From assembly GCF_020618415.1 (NCBI RefSeq), contig NZ_CP085344.1:2255001-2319000 (forward strand): a stretch of 64,000 bases of DNA, written 5' to 3'. The position numbers and the translations under genes were made by a program. Source of the stretch: Cupriavidus sp. MP-37. GTDB taxonomy: Bacteria > Pseudomonadota > Gammaproteobacteria > Burkholderiales > Burkholderiaceae. Under the pieces are notes generated by a model. That model searched no databases. It was not told the DNA's origin and worked only from the letters and a program-made list of their open reading frames with translations. Below, in pieces: positions 45,013 through 53,809 of this stretch. Within the stretch, counting starts at the first letter, position 1; the number at the start of each line of letters is the position of its first letter.

Positions 45013-45339
45013 ATGGCAGCCGATCCCGCTACGATCGAGGCAATGCTGCGCGCAGCGCTCGCCCCCAGCCACCTGGCCGTGCGCGACGACAGTGCGCTGC
45101 ACGCCGGCCACGCCGGCGCCGCGTCCGGCGGCGGACATTACGACGTGACAATCGTCAGCGAGCGCTTTGCGGGTCACAACCGGGTTGCCCGACACCGCAT
45201 GGTGTATGATGCGCTGCGCGCTCTGTTCCCCACGCAGATCCACGCCCTCGCCGTGACTGCGTTCACCGACCAAGAGTACCAATCCCGCGCACAATCCCTC
45301 GCACCCTCACGCGATTCTTCCAGCAACTCTCAGACCTGA
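45013..45339 (+). CDS. bolA: BolA family protein
   Basis: The 108-residue protein follows the BolA pattern: MLRAALAPSHLAVRDDSALHAGHAGA, GGHYDVTIVSERFAGHNRVARHRMVYDAL and IHALAVTAFTDQEY. The invariant histidines in the second half fit an iron-sulfur/monothiol glutaredoxin partner. BolA proteins act in iron homeostasis and stress morphology. The ATG at 45013 with GAAGGAAAA upstream is clear. It ends 4 bases before the parvulin start. Confidence 0.93.
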   Translation: MAADPATIEAMLRAALAPSHLAVRDDSALHAGHAGAASGGGHYDVTIVSERFAGHNRVARHRMVYDALRALFPTQIHALAVTAFTDQEYQSRAQSLAPSRDSSSNSQT

Positions 45340-45343
45340 TTCC

Positions 45344-46138
45344 ATGAAGACCACCGTCCTCTCGTTCAGCCTGGCGGCTGTGCTTGCTGCCGGCAGCCTG
45401 CCGGCCATCGCCCAGAATGCCGCCGTCGTGAATGGCAAGGCCATTCCGTCGGCAAAGCTGGACAAGTTGATCGCCGGCACCGGCCAGCCCGACAGCCCGG
45501 AGCTGCGCACGCGCGCCCGCAACATGCTGATCGATCGCGAACTGCTCGTGCAGGAAGCCAACAAGCGCGGCCTGACCCAGCGCGACGACGTGCAGGAGCA
45601 ACTGGAACAGGCACGCCTGAACGTGCTGGCCGGCGCGGTGTTCGAAGACTACGTCAAGACCCACGGCGCCAGCGACGCCGAGCTGCGCAAGCAATACGAC
45701 AAGATCAAGTCGCAGTTCGGCAACGGCAAGGAATACCATGCCCGCCATATCCTGGTGGAAAAGGAAGCCGACGCCAAGGCCATCATCGCCAAGATCAAGG
45801 GCGGCGCCAAGTTCGAGGACCAGGCCAAGGCCGCGTCGAAGGACCCCGGCTCGGCCGCCAACGGTGGCGACCTGGACTGGGCCAACAGCAGCAGCTACGT
45901 GCCCGAGTTCTCGGCAGCCATGACCGGCCTGAAGAAGGGCCAGATGACCGACACCCCGGTCAAGACCCAGTTCGGCTGGCACATCATCGAGCTGGTCGAC
46001 GTGCGCGACGCCAAGATCCCGTCGTTCGAAGAGGTCAAGCCGCAGCTGACGCAGATGCTGATGGGCGACCAGAACTGGCAGCGCGAGCAGTTCCAGGCCA
46101 TGATGAAGGCCCTCAAGGACAAGGCCAAGATCCAGTAA
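45344..46138 (+). CDS. periplasmic parvulin-type peptidyl-prolyl isomerase
   Basis: The 264-residue protein has a signal peptide (cleavage near AIA, residue 23), a SurA-N-like chaperone segment (about 28-115) and a parvulin PPIase domain (about 130-225; ARHILVEKEADAKAIIAKIKGGAKFEDQAKAASKDPGSAANGGDLDW). It helps outer-membrane and periplasmic protein folding. PrsA/PpiC-like relatives are widespread beside bolA in beta-proteobacteria. A GC hairpin follows its stop. Confidence 0.93.
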   Translation: MKTTVLSFSLAAVLAAGSLPAIAQNAAVVNGKAIPSAKLDKLIAGTGQPDSPELRTRARNMLIDRELLVQEANKRGLTQRDDVQEQLEQARLNVLAGAVFEDYVKTHGASDAELRKQYDKIKSQFGNGKEYHARHILVEKEADAKAIIAKIKGGAKFEDQAKAASKDPGSAANGGDLDWANSSSYVPEFSAAMTGLKKGQMTDTPVKTQFGWHIIELVDVRDAKIPSFEEVKPQLTQMLMGDQNWQREQFQAMMKALKDKAKIQ

Positions 46139-46143
46139 GCCGC

Positions 46144-46166
46144 GGGCCGGTCGCCCCCGCCGGCCC
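46144..46166 (+). terminator. GC hairpin after the parvulin gene
   Basis: GGGCCGG (46144-46150) pairs with CCGGCCC (46160-46166) around a 9-base loop, 5 bases after the parvulin stop codon. No U tract follows, so this is a weak call. Confidence 0.3.
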
Positions 46167-46180
46167 TGCAGCCCTCAAGG

Positions 46181-46480
46181 ATGCAGCGCGTGCAGACGAC
46201 CGGCCGCTACTGGCAGCTCTGGCATCTCTCGTCCCGGGGCCTGTGCTATTGCGCACTGGCCTGGACCACCCTGGACGGCGCCGCCCCCGGCTGGCGCCGG
46301 CTCCATCCCCACCTCCCCTTGCGGGATCGGTATTCCCCGGAAAAGACCTTGCATGCGGTCGTGGCCTATCAACGGGCCAGCGGCACGCTGGTGCCTGCGC
46401 GCGGCTATGAGGGCGCGCGGATGCTGACGTATGCGTATGTGGCCTGGAGTTCGAGGCCGCGAGGTGCGGCTGCTACCTGA
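46181..46480 (+). CDS. hypothetical protein (99 residues)
   Basis: The open frame uses GC-rich codons typical of the neighbours for most of its length, with a Trp- and Arg-rich middle (WHLSSRGLCYCALAWTTLDG, then RYSPEKTLHAVVAYQRASG). The last 20 codons look less coding-like. No domain is recognised and no ribosome site is obvious except CTCAAGG before the ATG. It may be a small unknown gene between the parvulin gene and the repeats, or a chance frame. Confidence 0.4.
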   Translation: MQRVQTTGRYWQLWHLSSRGLCYCALAWTTLDGAAPGWRRLHPHLPLRDRYSPEKTLHAVVAYQRASGTLVPARGYEGARMLTYAYVAWSSRPRGAAAT

Positions 46481-46560
46481 CGCCTGGCTTTGTGGCTCGG
46501 GTGGATGTGGATATCGGGTGGGGGCGTTTGGGATTGAGGGCCTGACTTCGTTGATGCGCC

Positions 46561-46600
46561 GGCCCTCACCCCCGCCCCTCTCCCGCAGGCGGGAGAGGGG
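46561..46600. repeat. palindromic intergenic repeat, type 1, copy 4 (right half only)
   Basis: Right arm only: GGCCCTCACCCCCG followed by the palindrome CCCCTCTCCCGCAGG, CGGGAGAGGGG. The shared inner phrase TTCGTTGATGCGCC precedes it, as in the 34744 copy. It precedes the complete copy at 46657 by 56 bases. Confidence 0.8.
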
Positions 46601-46656
46601 AGCAAACCCTCAGCGGCATCATTTTCCTTGGGCTTTCCAACTTCCGCTTGGGTACT

Positions 46657-46776
46657 CCCTCTCCCGCTTGCGGGAGAGGGTTGGGGTGAGGGCGGGAATC
46701 TCAACGAAGTGAAGGCTGTCGCTATTGCCACCGCCGGCCCTCTCCCCCGGCCCCTCTCCCGCAAGCGGGAGAGGGG
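46657..46776. repeat. palindromic intergenic repeat, type 1, copy 5 (complete)
   Basis: The left palindrome is at 46657-46680 and the right at 46751-46776; the inner sequence carries TCAACGAAGT as in copy 1. The flank GAGCAAACCGGCAGCG matches copy 2 at 28626. It lies next to the purL stop. Confidence 0.85.
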
Positions 46777-46805
46777 AGCAAACCGGCAGCGGGATCAGCG
46801 CAGCC

Positions 46806-49800
46806 TTACCCCACCCACTTCCTCGCATTCCGGAACATCCGCATCCACGGGCTGCCGCCGTCGGCAACCTGCTTCCACGCATCCGGCGCCCAGCTCATGG
46901 TCGCGGCGCGGAACACGCGCTCGGGGTGCGGCATCAGCACGGTGAAGCGGCCGTCGACGGTGGTCACCGAGGTGATGCCGTCCGGCGAGCCGTTCGGGTT
47001 GAGCGGATAGGTCTGCGTGACCGCGCCGTAGTTGTCGACGAAGCGCAGCGCCACATGGGCCTGGTCGATATTGCCCTGCTGCGAGAAGTCGGCAAAGCCT
47101 TCGCCGTGCGCGACCACGATGGGGATGCGGCTGCCTTCCATGCCGGCGAAGAAGATCGACGGCGACGACTGCACCTCGACCGTGACATAGCGCGCTTCGT
47201 ACTGCTCCGACTGGTTGCGCGTGAACTTGGGCCAGGCGCCGGCGCCCGGGATGATCGGAGCCAGGTTGCTCATCATCTGGCAGCCGTTGCACACGCCCAG
47301 CGCGAAGGTGTCCTGGCGGTTGAAGAAGGCCGCGAACTGCTCGGCCATCTGGGCGTTGAACAGGATGGTCTTGGCCCAGCCCTCGCCGGCGCCCAGCACG
47401 TCGCCGTAGCTGAAGCCGCCGCAGGCGACGAAGCCCTGGAAGTCAGCCAGGTTGGCGCGGCCCGCGATCAGGTCGCTCATGTGCACGTCGTGCGTGTCGA
47501 AGCCGGCGCGGTCCATGCTGTACGCCATCTCGATCTGCGAGTTGACGCCCTGCTCGCGCAGGATCGCCACGCGCGGACGCGCGCCGGTGGCGATGAACGG
47601 GGCGGCGATGTCCTGTGCCGGGTCAAACGTCAGCACCGGGCTGATGCCGGGGTCGGCGGCGTCGAGCAGGCGGTCGTATTCGCTGTCGGCGCAGGCCGGG
47701 TTGTCGCGCAGGCGCGCGATGCGCCAGCTGACTTCGCTCCAGTTGCGCTGCAGGTCGGTGCGCGACGCGCCGAAGACCTTCTTGGCGTCACGGTAGATCT
47801 CGACCTGGTCGGTGGTGTTGGGCTTGCCTACCACATGGCTGCACGCTGACAGCCCGGCCTCGCGCAGCACCGCGAACACGGCGTCGCGGTCTTCCATGCG
47901 CACCTGCACCACCGCGCCCAGCTCTTCCGAGAACAGCGCGCGCAGGGTCTGGTCGTTGCGGCGCTCGGCGATCTGCTGGGCCCAGTTCTTGGCGTCGCCG
48001 TAGTCCTGCTCCTGCTGCGGATCGAGCGCCAGCATGTCGACGTTGAGCGAGATGCCGCAATGGCCGGCAAAGGCCATTTCCGCCAGCGCCGCCATGAAGC
48101 CGCCGTCGGAGCGGTCGTGGTACGCCAGCAGCTTGCCGTCGCGGTTCAGGCGCTGGATCACGTTGAAGAAGTTCTTCAGGTCCTCGGCATTGTCGACGTC
48201 CGGCGCGCTGTCGCCCACCTGCTGCGTCACCTGCGCCAGGATGCTGCCGGCCATGCGGTTCTTGCCGCGGCCCAGGTCGATGGCGATCAGCACGGTGTCG
48301 CCGGCGTCGGTGCGCAGCTGCGGCGTCAGCGTGCGGTTGACGTCGTCCACCGCGGCAAAGGCCGAGATGATCAGCGACACCGGCGCGACCACTTCCTTGT
48401 CGACGCCGTTGTCCTGCCACTTGGTGCGCATCGACAGCGAATCCTTGCCCACCGGGATGCTGATGCCCAGCGCCGGGCACAGTTCCATGCCGACGGCGTG
48501 CACGGTGTCGTACAGCTTCGCGTCCTCGCCCTCGACGCCGCAGGCCGCCATCCAGTTGGCCGACAGCTTGACCTTGCCCAGGTCCTTGACCGGTGCCGCG
48601 GCCAGGTTGGTCAGCGCCTCGCCGATCGCCATGCGGCCCGAAGCCGGGGCATCGATCACCGCCAGCGGCGTGCGTTCGCCCATGGTCATCGCCTCGCCGG
48701 CGGTGCCCTGGTAGTCCAGCGTGGTCACGGCCACGTCGGCCACCGGCACCTGCCACGGGCCGACCATCTGGTCGCGCGCGTTCATGCCGCCGACGGTGCG
48801 GTCGCCGATGCTGATCAGGAACGACTTGCTGGCCACGGTCGGGTGGCGCAGCACGTCGCGCACGGCCTGCTCCAGGCTGATGCCGGTCACGTCCACCGCC
48901 GGCAGCGGCTGCTCGACGCGCCTGACGTCGCGGTGCATGCGCGGCGGCTTGCCCAGCAGCACGTCCATCGGCATGTTGACCGCGTAGTGCTCCTTGAGCG
49001 CGGCGTCGACGCTGGCGTCGACCAGCTGCAGCTGCTTCTCTTCAGTGGCGATGCCGACCACGGCGAACGGCGAACGCTCGCGCTCGCACATGGCCTGGAA
49101 CTGCGGGAAGCTGTCCGGCGCGATCGCCAGCACATAGCGCTCCTGCGACTCGTTGCACCAGATCTCCGCCGGCGACAGGCCGGACTCTTCTAGGTGCACC
49201 TGGCGCAGGTCGAAGCGCGCGCCGCGGCCGGCGCCGTCGACCAGTTCCGGGAAGGCATTGGAGATGCCGCCCGCGCCGACGTCGTGGATCGACAGGATCG
49301 GGTTGGCGTCGCCAAGCTGCCAGCAGGCGTTGATCACTTCCTGCGCGCGGCGCTCCATCTCGGGGTTGCCGCGCTGGACCGAATCGAAGTCCAGGTCGGC
49401 GGTGTTGGTGCCGGTCGCCATCGAGCTGGCGGCGCCGCCGCCCATGCCGATGCGCATGCCCGGGCCGCCCAGCTGGATCAGCAGCGTGCCGGCCGGCAGC
49501 GGGTTCTTGTGCGTGTGCGAGGCATCGATATTGCCGATGCCGCCGGCGATCATGATCGGCTTGTGGTAGCCGCGCACGGTGCCGCCGACGTTCTGCTCGT
49601 AGACGCGGAAGTAGCCGCCCAGGTTGGCGCGGCCGAATTCGTTGTTGAAGGCGGCGCCGCCGAGCGGGCCGTCGATCATGATCTGCAGCGGCGAGGCGAT
49701 GCGGTCCGGCTTGCCGGTCACGCCGGGCTTGTGGTCGGGGTTGCGGTGCGCCACCGGCTGGGCCGCGTCGCGGTCGTTTTCCCATGACTCGACCGCGTCG

Positions 49801-50852
49801 GGCAGCATCAGGTTGGACACCGTGAAGCCGGTCAGGCCGGCCTTGGGCTTGGCGCCGCGGCCGGTCGCGCCCTCGTCGCGGATTTCACCGCCGGCGCCGG
49901 TGGAGGCGCCCGGGAACGGCGAGATCGCGGTCGGGTGGTTGTGCGTCTCGACCTTCATCAACGTATGCGTCAGCGCCTGGTGGCGGCCGTACTTGTGGTC
50001 GTCGCCGCGCGGGAACCAGCGCTCGGCCACGTCGCCTTCCATCACCGCCGAGTTGTCCGAATAGGCCACGATCGAGCCCTGCGGATTGAGCTGGTGCGTA
50101 TTGCGGATCATCGCGAACAGCGACTTGTCCTGCTGCACGCCGTCGATGGTCCAGGTGGCGTTGAAGATCTTGTGGCGGCAGTGCTCGCTGTTGGCCTGCG
50201 CGAACATCATCAGCTCGACGTCGGTCGGGTTGCGCTGCAGCCTGGCGTAGGCGTCGACCAGGTAGTCGATCTCGTCCTCGGACAGCGCCAGGCCCATCTC
50301 GACGTTGGCCGCGGCCAGCGCGCTGCGGCCGGCGGAGATGTCGATAAAGCGCAGCGGCTTGGCCGGCAGCTCCTGGAACAGGCCGGCGGCATCGTCACGC
50401 GACGCGACCACGGTCTCGGTCATGCGGTCGAACAGGTGCGCGGCGACCGCGGCGCGGGTGTCCGCGTCCAGCGACTTGCGCCCGCGCAGCAGGCCCTTCT
50501 TGCAGACCACGGTGATTTCGATGCCGCGCTCGATGCGGTGGATATGCGTGAGGCCGCAGTTGTGGGCGATGTCGGTGGCCTTGCTGGCCCACGGCGAGAT
50601 CGTGCCGAAGCGCGGGATCACCACGAAGCGGTCGCCCTCGGGCTGCTCGGCGAACGGTGCGCCATAGGTCAGCAGCGCCGCCACGCGCGACTGGTCGTCG
50701 GCCGACAGCGGCGTCTGCGCATCGACGAAATGCAGGAACTGGCCGTGCACCGACTCGATATCGGCGTCGATTTGCCGGAGAGCGGTGAGCAGGCGTTGCT
50801 GACGGAAGGCGGAAAGCGCCAAAGCGCCGGGGAAGCACGAGAAATGCGCCAT
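46806..50852 (-). CDS. purL: phosphoribosylformylglycinamidine synthase (large fused form)
   Basis: The 1348-residue enzyme is the single-chain PurL of purine biosynthesis, converting FGAR, glutamine and ATP to FGAM. Visible regions are the N-terminal domain, the two synthase halves ([60 protein letters not shown]) and the C-terminal glutamine amidotransferase with the nucleophile in [12 protein letters not shown] and PHPERVFR. Length matches beta/gamma-proteobacterial PurL. The start at 50852 gives the [11 protein letters not shown] terminus; an ATG at 50903 would add 17 unconserved residues. Confidence 0.97.
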   Translation of the reverse strand: MAHFSCFPGALALSAFRQQRLLTALRQIDADIESVHGQFLHFVDAQTPLSADDQSRVAALLTYGAPFAEQPEGDRFVVIPRFGTISPWASKATDIAHNCGLTHIHRIERGIEITVVCKKGLLRGRKSLDADTRAAVAAHLFDRMTETVVASRDDAAGLFQELPAKPLRFIDISAGRSALAAANVEMGLALSEDEIDYLVDAYARLQRNPTDVELMMFAQANSEHCRHKIFNATWTIDGVQQDKSLFAMIRNTHQLNPQGSIVAYSDNSAVMEGDVAERWFPRGDDHKYGRHQALTHTLMKVETHNHPTAISPFPGASTGAGGEIRDEGATGRGAKPKAGLTGFTVSNLMLPDAVESWENDRDAAQPVAHRNPDHKPGVTGKPDRIASPLQIMIDGPLGGAAFNNEFGRANLGGYFRVYEQNVGGTVRGYHKPIMIAGGIGNIDASHTHKNPLPAGTLLIQLGGPGMRIGMGGGAASSMATGTNTADLDFDSVQRGNPEMERRAQEVINACWQLGDANPILSIHDVGAGGISNAFPELVDGAGRGARFDLRQVHLEESGLSPAEIWCNESQERYVLAIAPDSFPQFQAMCERERSPFAVVGIATEEKQLQLVDASVDAALKEHYAVNMPMDVLLGKPPRMHRDVRRVEQPLPAVDVTGISLEQAVRDVLRHPTVASKSFLISIGDRTVGGMNARDQMVGPWQVPVADVAVTTLDYQGTAGEAMTMGERTPLAVIDAPASGRMAIGEALTNLAAAPVKDLGKVKLSANWMAACGVEGEDAKLYDTVHAVGMELCPALGISIPVGKDSLSMRTKWQDNGVDKEVVAPVSLIISAFAAVDDVNRTLTPQLRTDAGDTVLIAIDLGRGKNRMAGSILAQVTQQVGDSAPDVDNAEDLKNFFNVIQRLNRDGKLLAYHDRSDGGFMAALAEMAFAGHCGISLNVDMLALDPQQEQDYGDAKNWAQQIAERRNDQTLRALFSEELGAVVQVRMEDRDAVFAVLREAGLSACSHVVGKPNTTDQVEIYRDAKKVFGASRTDLQRNWSEVSWRIARLRDNPACADSEYDRLLDAADPGISPVLTFDPAQDIAAPFIATGARPRVAILREQGVNSQIEMAYSMDRAGFDTHDVHMSDLIAGRANLADFQGFVACGGFSYGDVLGAGEGWAKTILFNAQMAEQFAAFFNRQDTFALGVCNGCQMMSNLAPIIPGAGAWPKFTRNQSEQYEARYVTVEVQSSPSIFFAGMEGSRIPIVVAHGEGFADFSQQGNIDQAHVALRFVDNYGAVTQTYPLNPNGSPDGITSVTTVDGRFTVLMPHPERVFRAATMSWAPDAWKQVADGGSPWMRMFRNARKWVG

Positions 50853-51042
50853 GATCGTAGCGGTCAGGGAGGCGAGAGGTAGGGGCTGCAGCATGGCCGG
50901 CACCGCTGCATGGGGTGCCGGCTGGCGGGAAACCGCTATTGTACCTTGCCGCGCCCCGCTTTTTGCACTGCGACATCACGGCTGCGCTGTGTCAGCCTCG
51001 AGCGTGATAATGCTTATGCATCACTTGGAGGCGATGCGCGCG

Positions 51043-51633
51043 TCAGAGTGACGTTGCCGAGCGCGCGGCCTGCTCGTACAGGCCGGTCAGCACCCGCATC
51101 AGCCGGGCCAGCTCGCCGATCTCGGCATTCTCTTCGCTGCCTGCGGTGAAATTGCTGGTCAGGCATTGCTCGCGGATCTCGCGGTAGCGCGAACAGGCCT
51201 CGGCGCCGGCCTCGGTGGTCGAGTACGTCGCCTCCTTGCCCACGCGCTCCCCGCTCACCAGCCCCAGTCCCTGCAGCTTCTTCAGCGCATAGGTGACCAG
51301 GTGCGTGTCTTCCACATTGAGCACGAAGCAGATATCGGCGAGCCGCTTGGGCCGGCCGCGGTGGTTGACGTGGTGCAGCACCAGCACATCCAGGAAGGTC
51401 AGGTCGCGCACGCCGGCCGCGCCCATGCAGCGCACCACCCAGCGGCTGTAGGCGTTGTAGGCGGTGTTCAGGCCGAACTCGAATTCCGACAACTCGGGGC
51501 TGCGCACCGACACCAGGTGCGACGACGACACGATATTCGCGCCGGCGGCGCGCGACAGCGCGGTGGCGTGTCTGCCGGCAGGGACATCGGCGGTAGCCGC
51601 GGCGGGCGCGCTTTCGGCTGGCTTGCGTGACAT
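51043..51633 (-). CDS. MarR-type winged-helix transcriptional regulator
   Basis: The 196-residue protein has a disordered Ala-rich N terminus (about 1-35) and then a MarR-like winged helix (about 50-170): NTAYNAYSRWVVRCM, DLTFLDVLVLHHVNHRGRPKRLADICFVLNVEDTHLVTYALKKLQGLGLVSGERVGKEATYSTTEAG. The form resembles the 'winged helix DNA-binding protein' group annotated in Burkholderiales. Its ATG at 51633 is preceded by AAGGAA. It is divergent from the small zinc-ribbon gene, with 252 bases between. The target and ligand are unknown. Confidence 0.85.
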   Translation of the reverse strand: MSRKPAESAPAAATADVPAGRHATALSRAAGANIVSSSHLVSVRSPELSEFEFGLNTAYNAYSRWVVRCMGAAGVRDLTFLDVLVLHHVNHRGRPKRLADICFVLNVEDTHLVTYALKKLQGLGLVSGERVGKEATYSTTEAGAEACSRYREIREQCLTSNFTAGSEENAEIGELARLMRVLTGLYEQAARSATSL

Positions 51634-51847
51634 GCGGGAGATTCCTTTCAATGGGGGGCTGCGCACACCGCGTACAGGCGGTTCATGGCGCCGGATTTCA
51701 CCGGGCCGACCACGGTGGCAGGGGCTTTTAGCCTGGCAGTTTATCGGTGAATTACCACGAACAAAACGACATTTCGCCCCCCGCCCGGCCAGGGTATCGA
51801 ATCGTGCACACCGCGTTTCGGACGCTTCTCAGACGGGCCGGAGACGC

Positions 51848-51869
51848 TATACTGTATATCCATACAGTA
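51848..51869 (+). promoter_or_regulatory. LexA (SOS) box overlapping a -10 element
   Basis: Bases 51850-51869 read TACTGTATATCCATACAGTA, matching the E. coli consensus for LexA in 18 of 20 positions with the CTGT-N8-ACAG core (51852-51867). A TATACT (51848-51853) overlaps its left end as a likely -10. The box lies 16 bases before the ATG of the zinc-ribbon gene, so LexA bound here would block transcription of that gene. Confidence 0.8.
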
Positions 51870-51885
51870 TCGACCCCGAGCCCCC

Positions 51886-52134
51886 ATGTCGCCCGAACCT
51901 GCAAACTGCCCCCTCTGCGGCGCTGCTGCCGAGCGCACGCGCGCCGCGCCCCGCGGCTACCTCTACCTCTGCCCCGGTTGCGGCGCCTATCACATCAGCC
52001 GCAGCGCCCTGGCTTGCCGCCAGGACATTCCGGCATCCGCCAGGCACGATGTCCGGCTGCTGCGCGCCTATGGCCATCAGCCGCAGATCGAGGTCTGCCG
52101 GGACGGCGTGCGCATCGTGCCCGGGCGGAGGTGA
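51886..52134 (+). CDS. small zinc-ribbon protein behind a LexA box
   Basis: The 82-residue protein has two paired cysteine motifs, CPLCG at about 8-12 and CPGCG at about 29-33, forming a classical zinc ribbon, followed by a basic region (SARHDVRLLRAYGHQPQIEVCRDGVRIV). I do not recognise a family. The start is chosen because it directly follows the operator and gives the cysteines in proper spacing; no strong ribosome site is visible. A 93-residue gene starts 2 bases after its stop. The LexA box suggests induction on DNA damage. The long overlapping frame is Arg/Pro-rich and looks like a shadow. Confidence 0.7.
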   Translation: MSPEPANCPLCGAAAERTRAAPRGYLYLCPGCGAYHISRSALACRQDIPASARHDVRLLRAYGHQPQIEVCRDGVRIVPGRR

Positions 52135-52136
52135 GC

Positions 52137-52418
52137 ATGGGCAACAGCAAGCGGGCGGCGGCCTGCCACCTGCCGGCCGCCACGCCCGGGTATCCGGTGC
52201 CGGGGGCGAACGGCATCCTGGCGCAAGTGCAGGGCCACCATGTCGCCGCCGCGCTGCAGACCCTGCCGCGCGCCACGGCAGACGCGCCCAATCACCATGA
52301 AGTGCTGGTCGAAGCGGGCCATCTCGGCACGGTCCGGCTGTTTATCGTGAAGAAACTCGCGCGCCATAACCGGCACAGCCACTATTACTGGTCGGCCTAC
52401 CGCGCGGAACCGGCCTGA
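52137..52418 (+). CDS. small hypothetical protein, second gene of the SOS-type cassette
   Basis: The 93-residue product has a mostly polar first half and a basic, aromatic C terminus (VRLFIVKKLARHNRHSHYYWSAYRAE). GGAGGTGAGC lies just before the ATG and overlaps the zinc-ribbon stop, so the two are likely translated together. No domain is recognised. Codon use is GC-rich like the neighbours, so it does not look foreign. The next gene, a sensor kinase, starts 97 bases later. Confidence 0.65.
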   Translation: MGNSKRAAACHLPAATPGYPVPGANGILAQVQGHHVAAALQTLPRATADAPNHHEVLVEAGHLGTVRLFIVKKLARHNRHSHYYWSAYRAEPA

Positions 52419-52515
52419 AGCCAGGCCGGCCGGCAGCGTGCCTGGCCCCTGCCGACAATCAGCGTAAGATGGCCCCACCGTGCCTTGACGGGTTCCCCCC
52501 ACTGCCGGAGCAGAC

Positions 52516-53661
52516 ATGCGACTTGCTGATTTCATCTTGCGCGACATGAGCCGCATCCTGACGGAATGGGAGGCGTTTGCCGCCACCCAGCTGCCGGCCG
52601 CCAGACACATGGATTCACTCGCGCTGCGCAATCACGCGGTGCATATCCTGCGCGCCGTGGCCAAGGACCTGGCGACCCCGCAAACCCGCCACGCCCAGCG
52701 TGAAAAATCGATGGGGCGGGCGCCGCGCCTGGCCAGTGCACCGGAAACCGCGGCCCAGACCCACGCGCTGCTGCGGGCGCGCCACGGCTTCAACATCAAC
52801 CAGATGGTCGGCGAGTACCGGGCCCTGCGCGCCAGCGTGCTGCGCCTGTGGATCGATGGCTGCCATCCGGAGCCGCCGGATCTCGATGACATGATCCGTT
52901 TCAACGAGGCCATCGACCAGGCCGTCGCGGAATCGGTGGACTATTTCGATGCGCAGGTCGAGCAGGCGCGCAACCTGCTGCTCGGCATGCTCGGGCACGA
53001 CATGCGCAGCCCGCTGCAGACCATCCAGACCACCGCCCAATACCTGGCCGCGCTGAATGCCGGCGAGAAAGTATCGGAAGCCGCCACCCGGCTCATCCGC
53101 AGCGGCGCCCGCATGCATTCGCTGCTGGACGACCTGTGCGATTTCAACCGGACCAAGCTTGGCCTGGGCATCAATATCGCGCCGGCCGCGATCGACCTGG
53201 CGCAGGTATTCGGCGATGCCGTGGACCAGCTGCGCGCCGCCCACCCGGACCACCGCATCGAATTCGCGGTCGATGGCAACGTGCAAGGTGTCTGGGACGG
53301 CCTGCGGCTGCAGCAGCTGCTTTCCAACCTGGTCACCAATGCGGTCACGTACGGCGCGGCGGACACGCCGGTCCGCGTGGCCGTGACGGGCGACGATGCA
53401 CAGGTCCGCGTCGCGGTCTGGAACAGCGGCGCGCCGATCGATCCGCCGACATTGAGCCAGATCTTCGACCCGCTCAGGCGCGGCGAGGATCCGCACGACA
53501 GGAATGCCCCGGGCCTGGGGCTCGGGCTGTATATCGCCAGCGAGATCGCCAAGGCCCACCACGGGTCCATCGAAGCCCGCTCGGATGCGGCCGGGACCGT
53601 GTTCGAGGTATGCCTGCCGCGCCATGCCGGTGCTACCAGCGGCCCGCGCGCCCTCACATAG
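52516..53661 (+). CDS. soluble sensor histidine kinase with an RsbRD-like N terminus
   Basis: The 381-residue kinase has no membrane segment. Residues 1-150 form a helical region (FILRDMSRILTEWEAFA; HGFNINQMVGEYRALRASVLRLW) of the RsbRD-type sensor. A HisKA domain with His161 (LGHDMRSPLQTI) and HATPase follow (N box LLSNLVTNAVTY at 268-279; GLGLGLYIASEIAKAHHG). It would autophosphorylate in response to a cytosolic signal. No response regulator is adjacent. The ATG at 52516 is the first in frame. Confidence 0.9.
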   Translation: MRLADFILRDMSRILTEWEAFAATQLPAARHMDSLALRNHAVHILRAVAKDLATPQTRHAQREKSMGRAPRLASAPETAAQTHALLRARHGFNINQMVGEYRALRASVLRLWIDGCHPEPPDLDDMIRFNEAIDQAVAESVDYFDAQVEQARNLLLGMLGHDMRSPLQTIQTTAQYLAALNAGEKVSEAATRLIRSGARMHSLLDDLCDFNRTKLGLGINIAPAAIDLAQVFGDAVDQLRAAHPDHRIEFAVDGNVQGVWDGLRLQQLLSNLVTNAVTYGAADTPVRVAVTGDDAQVRVAVWNSGAPIDPPTLSQIFDPLRRGEDPHDRNAPGLGLGLYIASEIAKAHHGSIEARSDAAGTVFEVCLPRHAGATSGPRALT

Positions 53662-53809
53662 AGGCCATCCCTATCTGTCACCTTGCAGGGCTTCTTGCTA
53701 CCCTTGAGGTTCCCAGGCTGCCCCTCCGGCGACTGCGCGGGCCGGCTCGGCGGCATTGCCCGCCCTGCCCGCGCGCGCTGCGCGCGCATCCGCCCCCATT
53801 TGCCAACCC

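Larger units (their letters stand above)
46481..46805. other. repeat-rich intergenic region before purL
   Basis: These 325 bases between the hypothetical gene and the end of purL contain two type 1 repeats (46561-46600 and 46657-46776). The first 80 bases show nothing else. Transcription converges here from both sides, so the palindromes may act as terminators. Confidence 0.6.

Noticed and set aside
51747..52136. Upstream extension of the 93-residue gene through the zinc-ribbon gene
   Set aside because: The extension is an Arg/Pro-rich out-of-frame reading of the zinc-ribbon gene and spans the LexA box.
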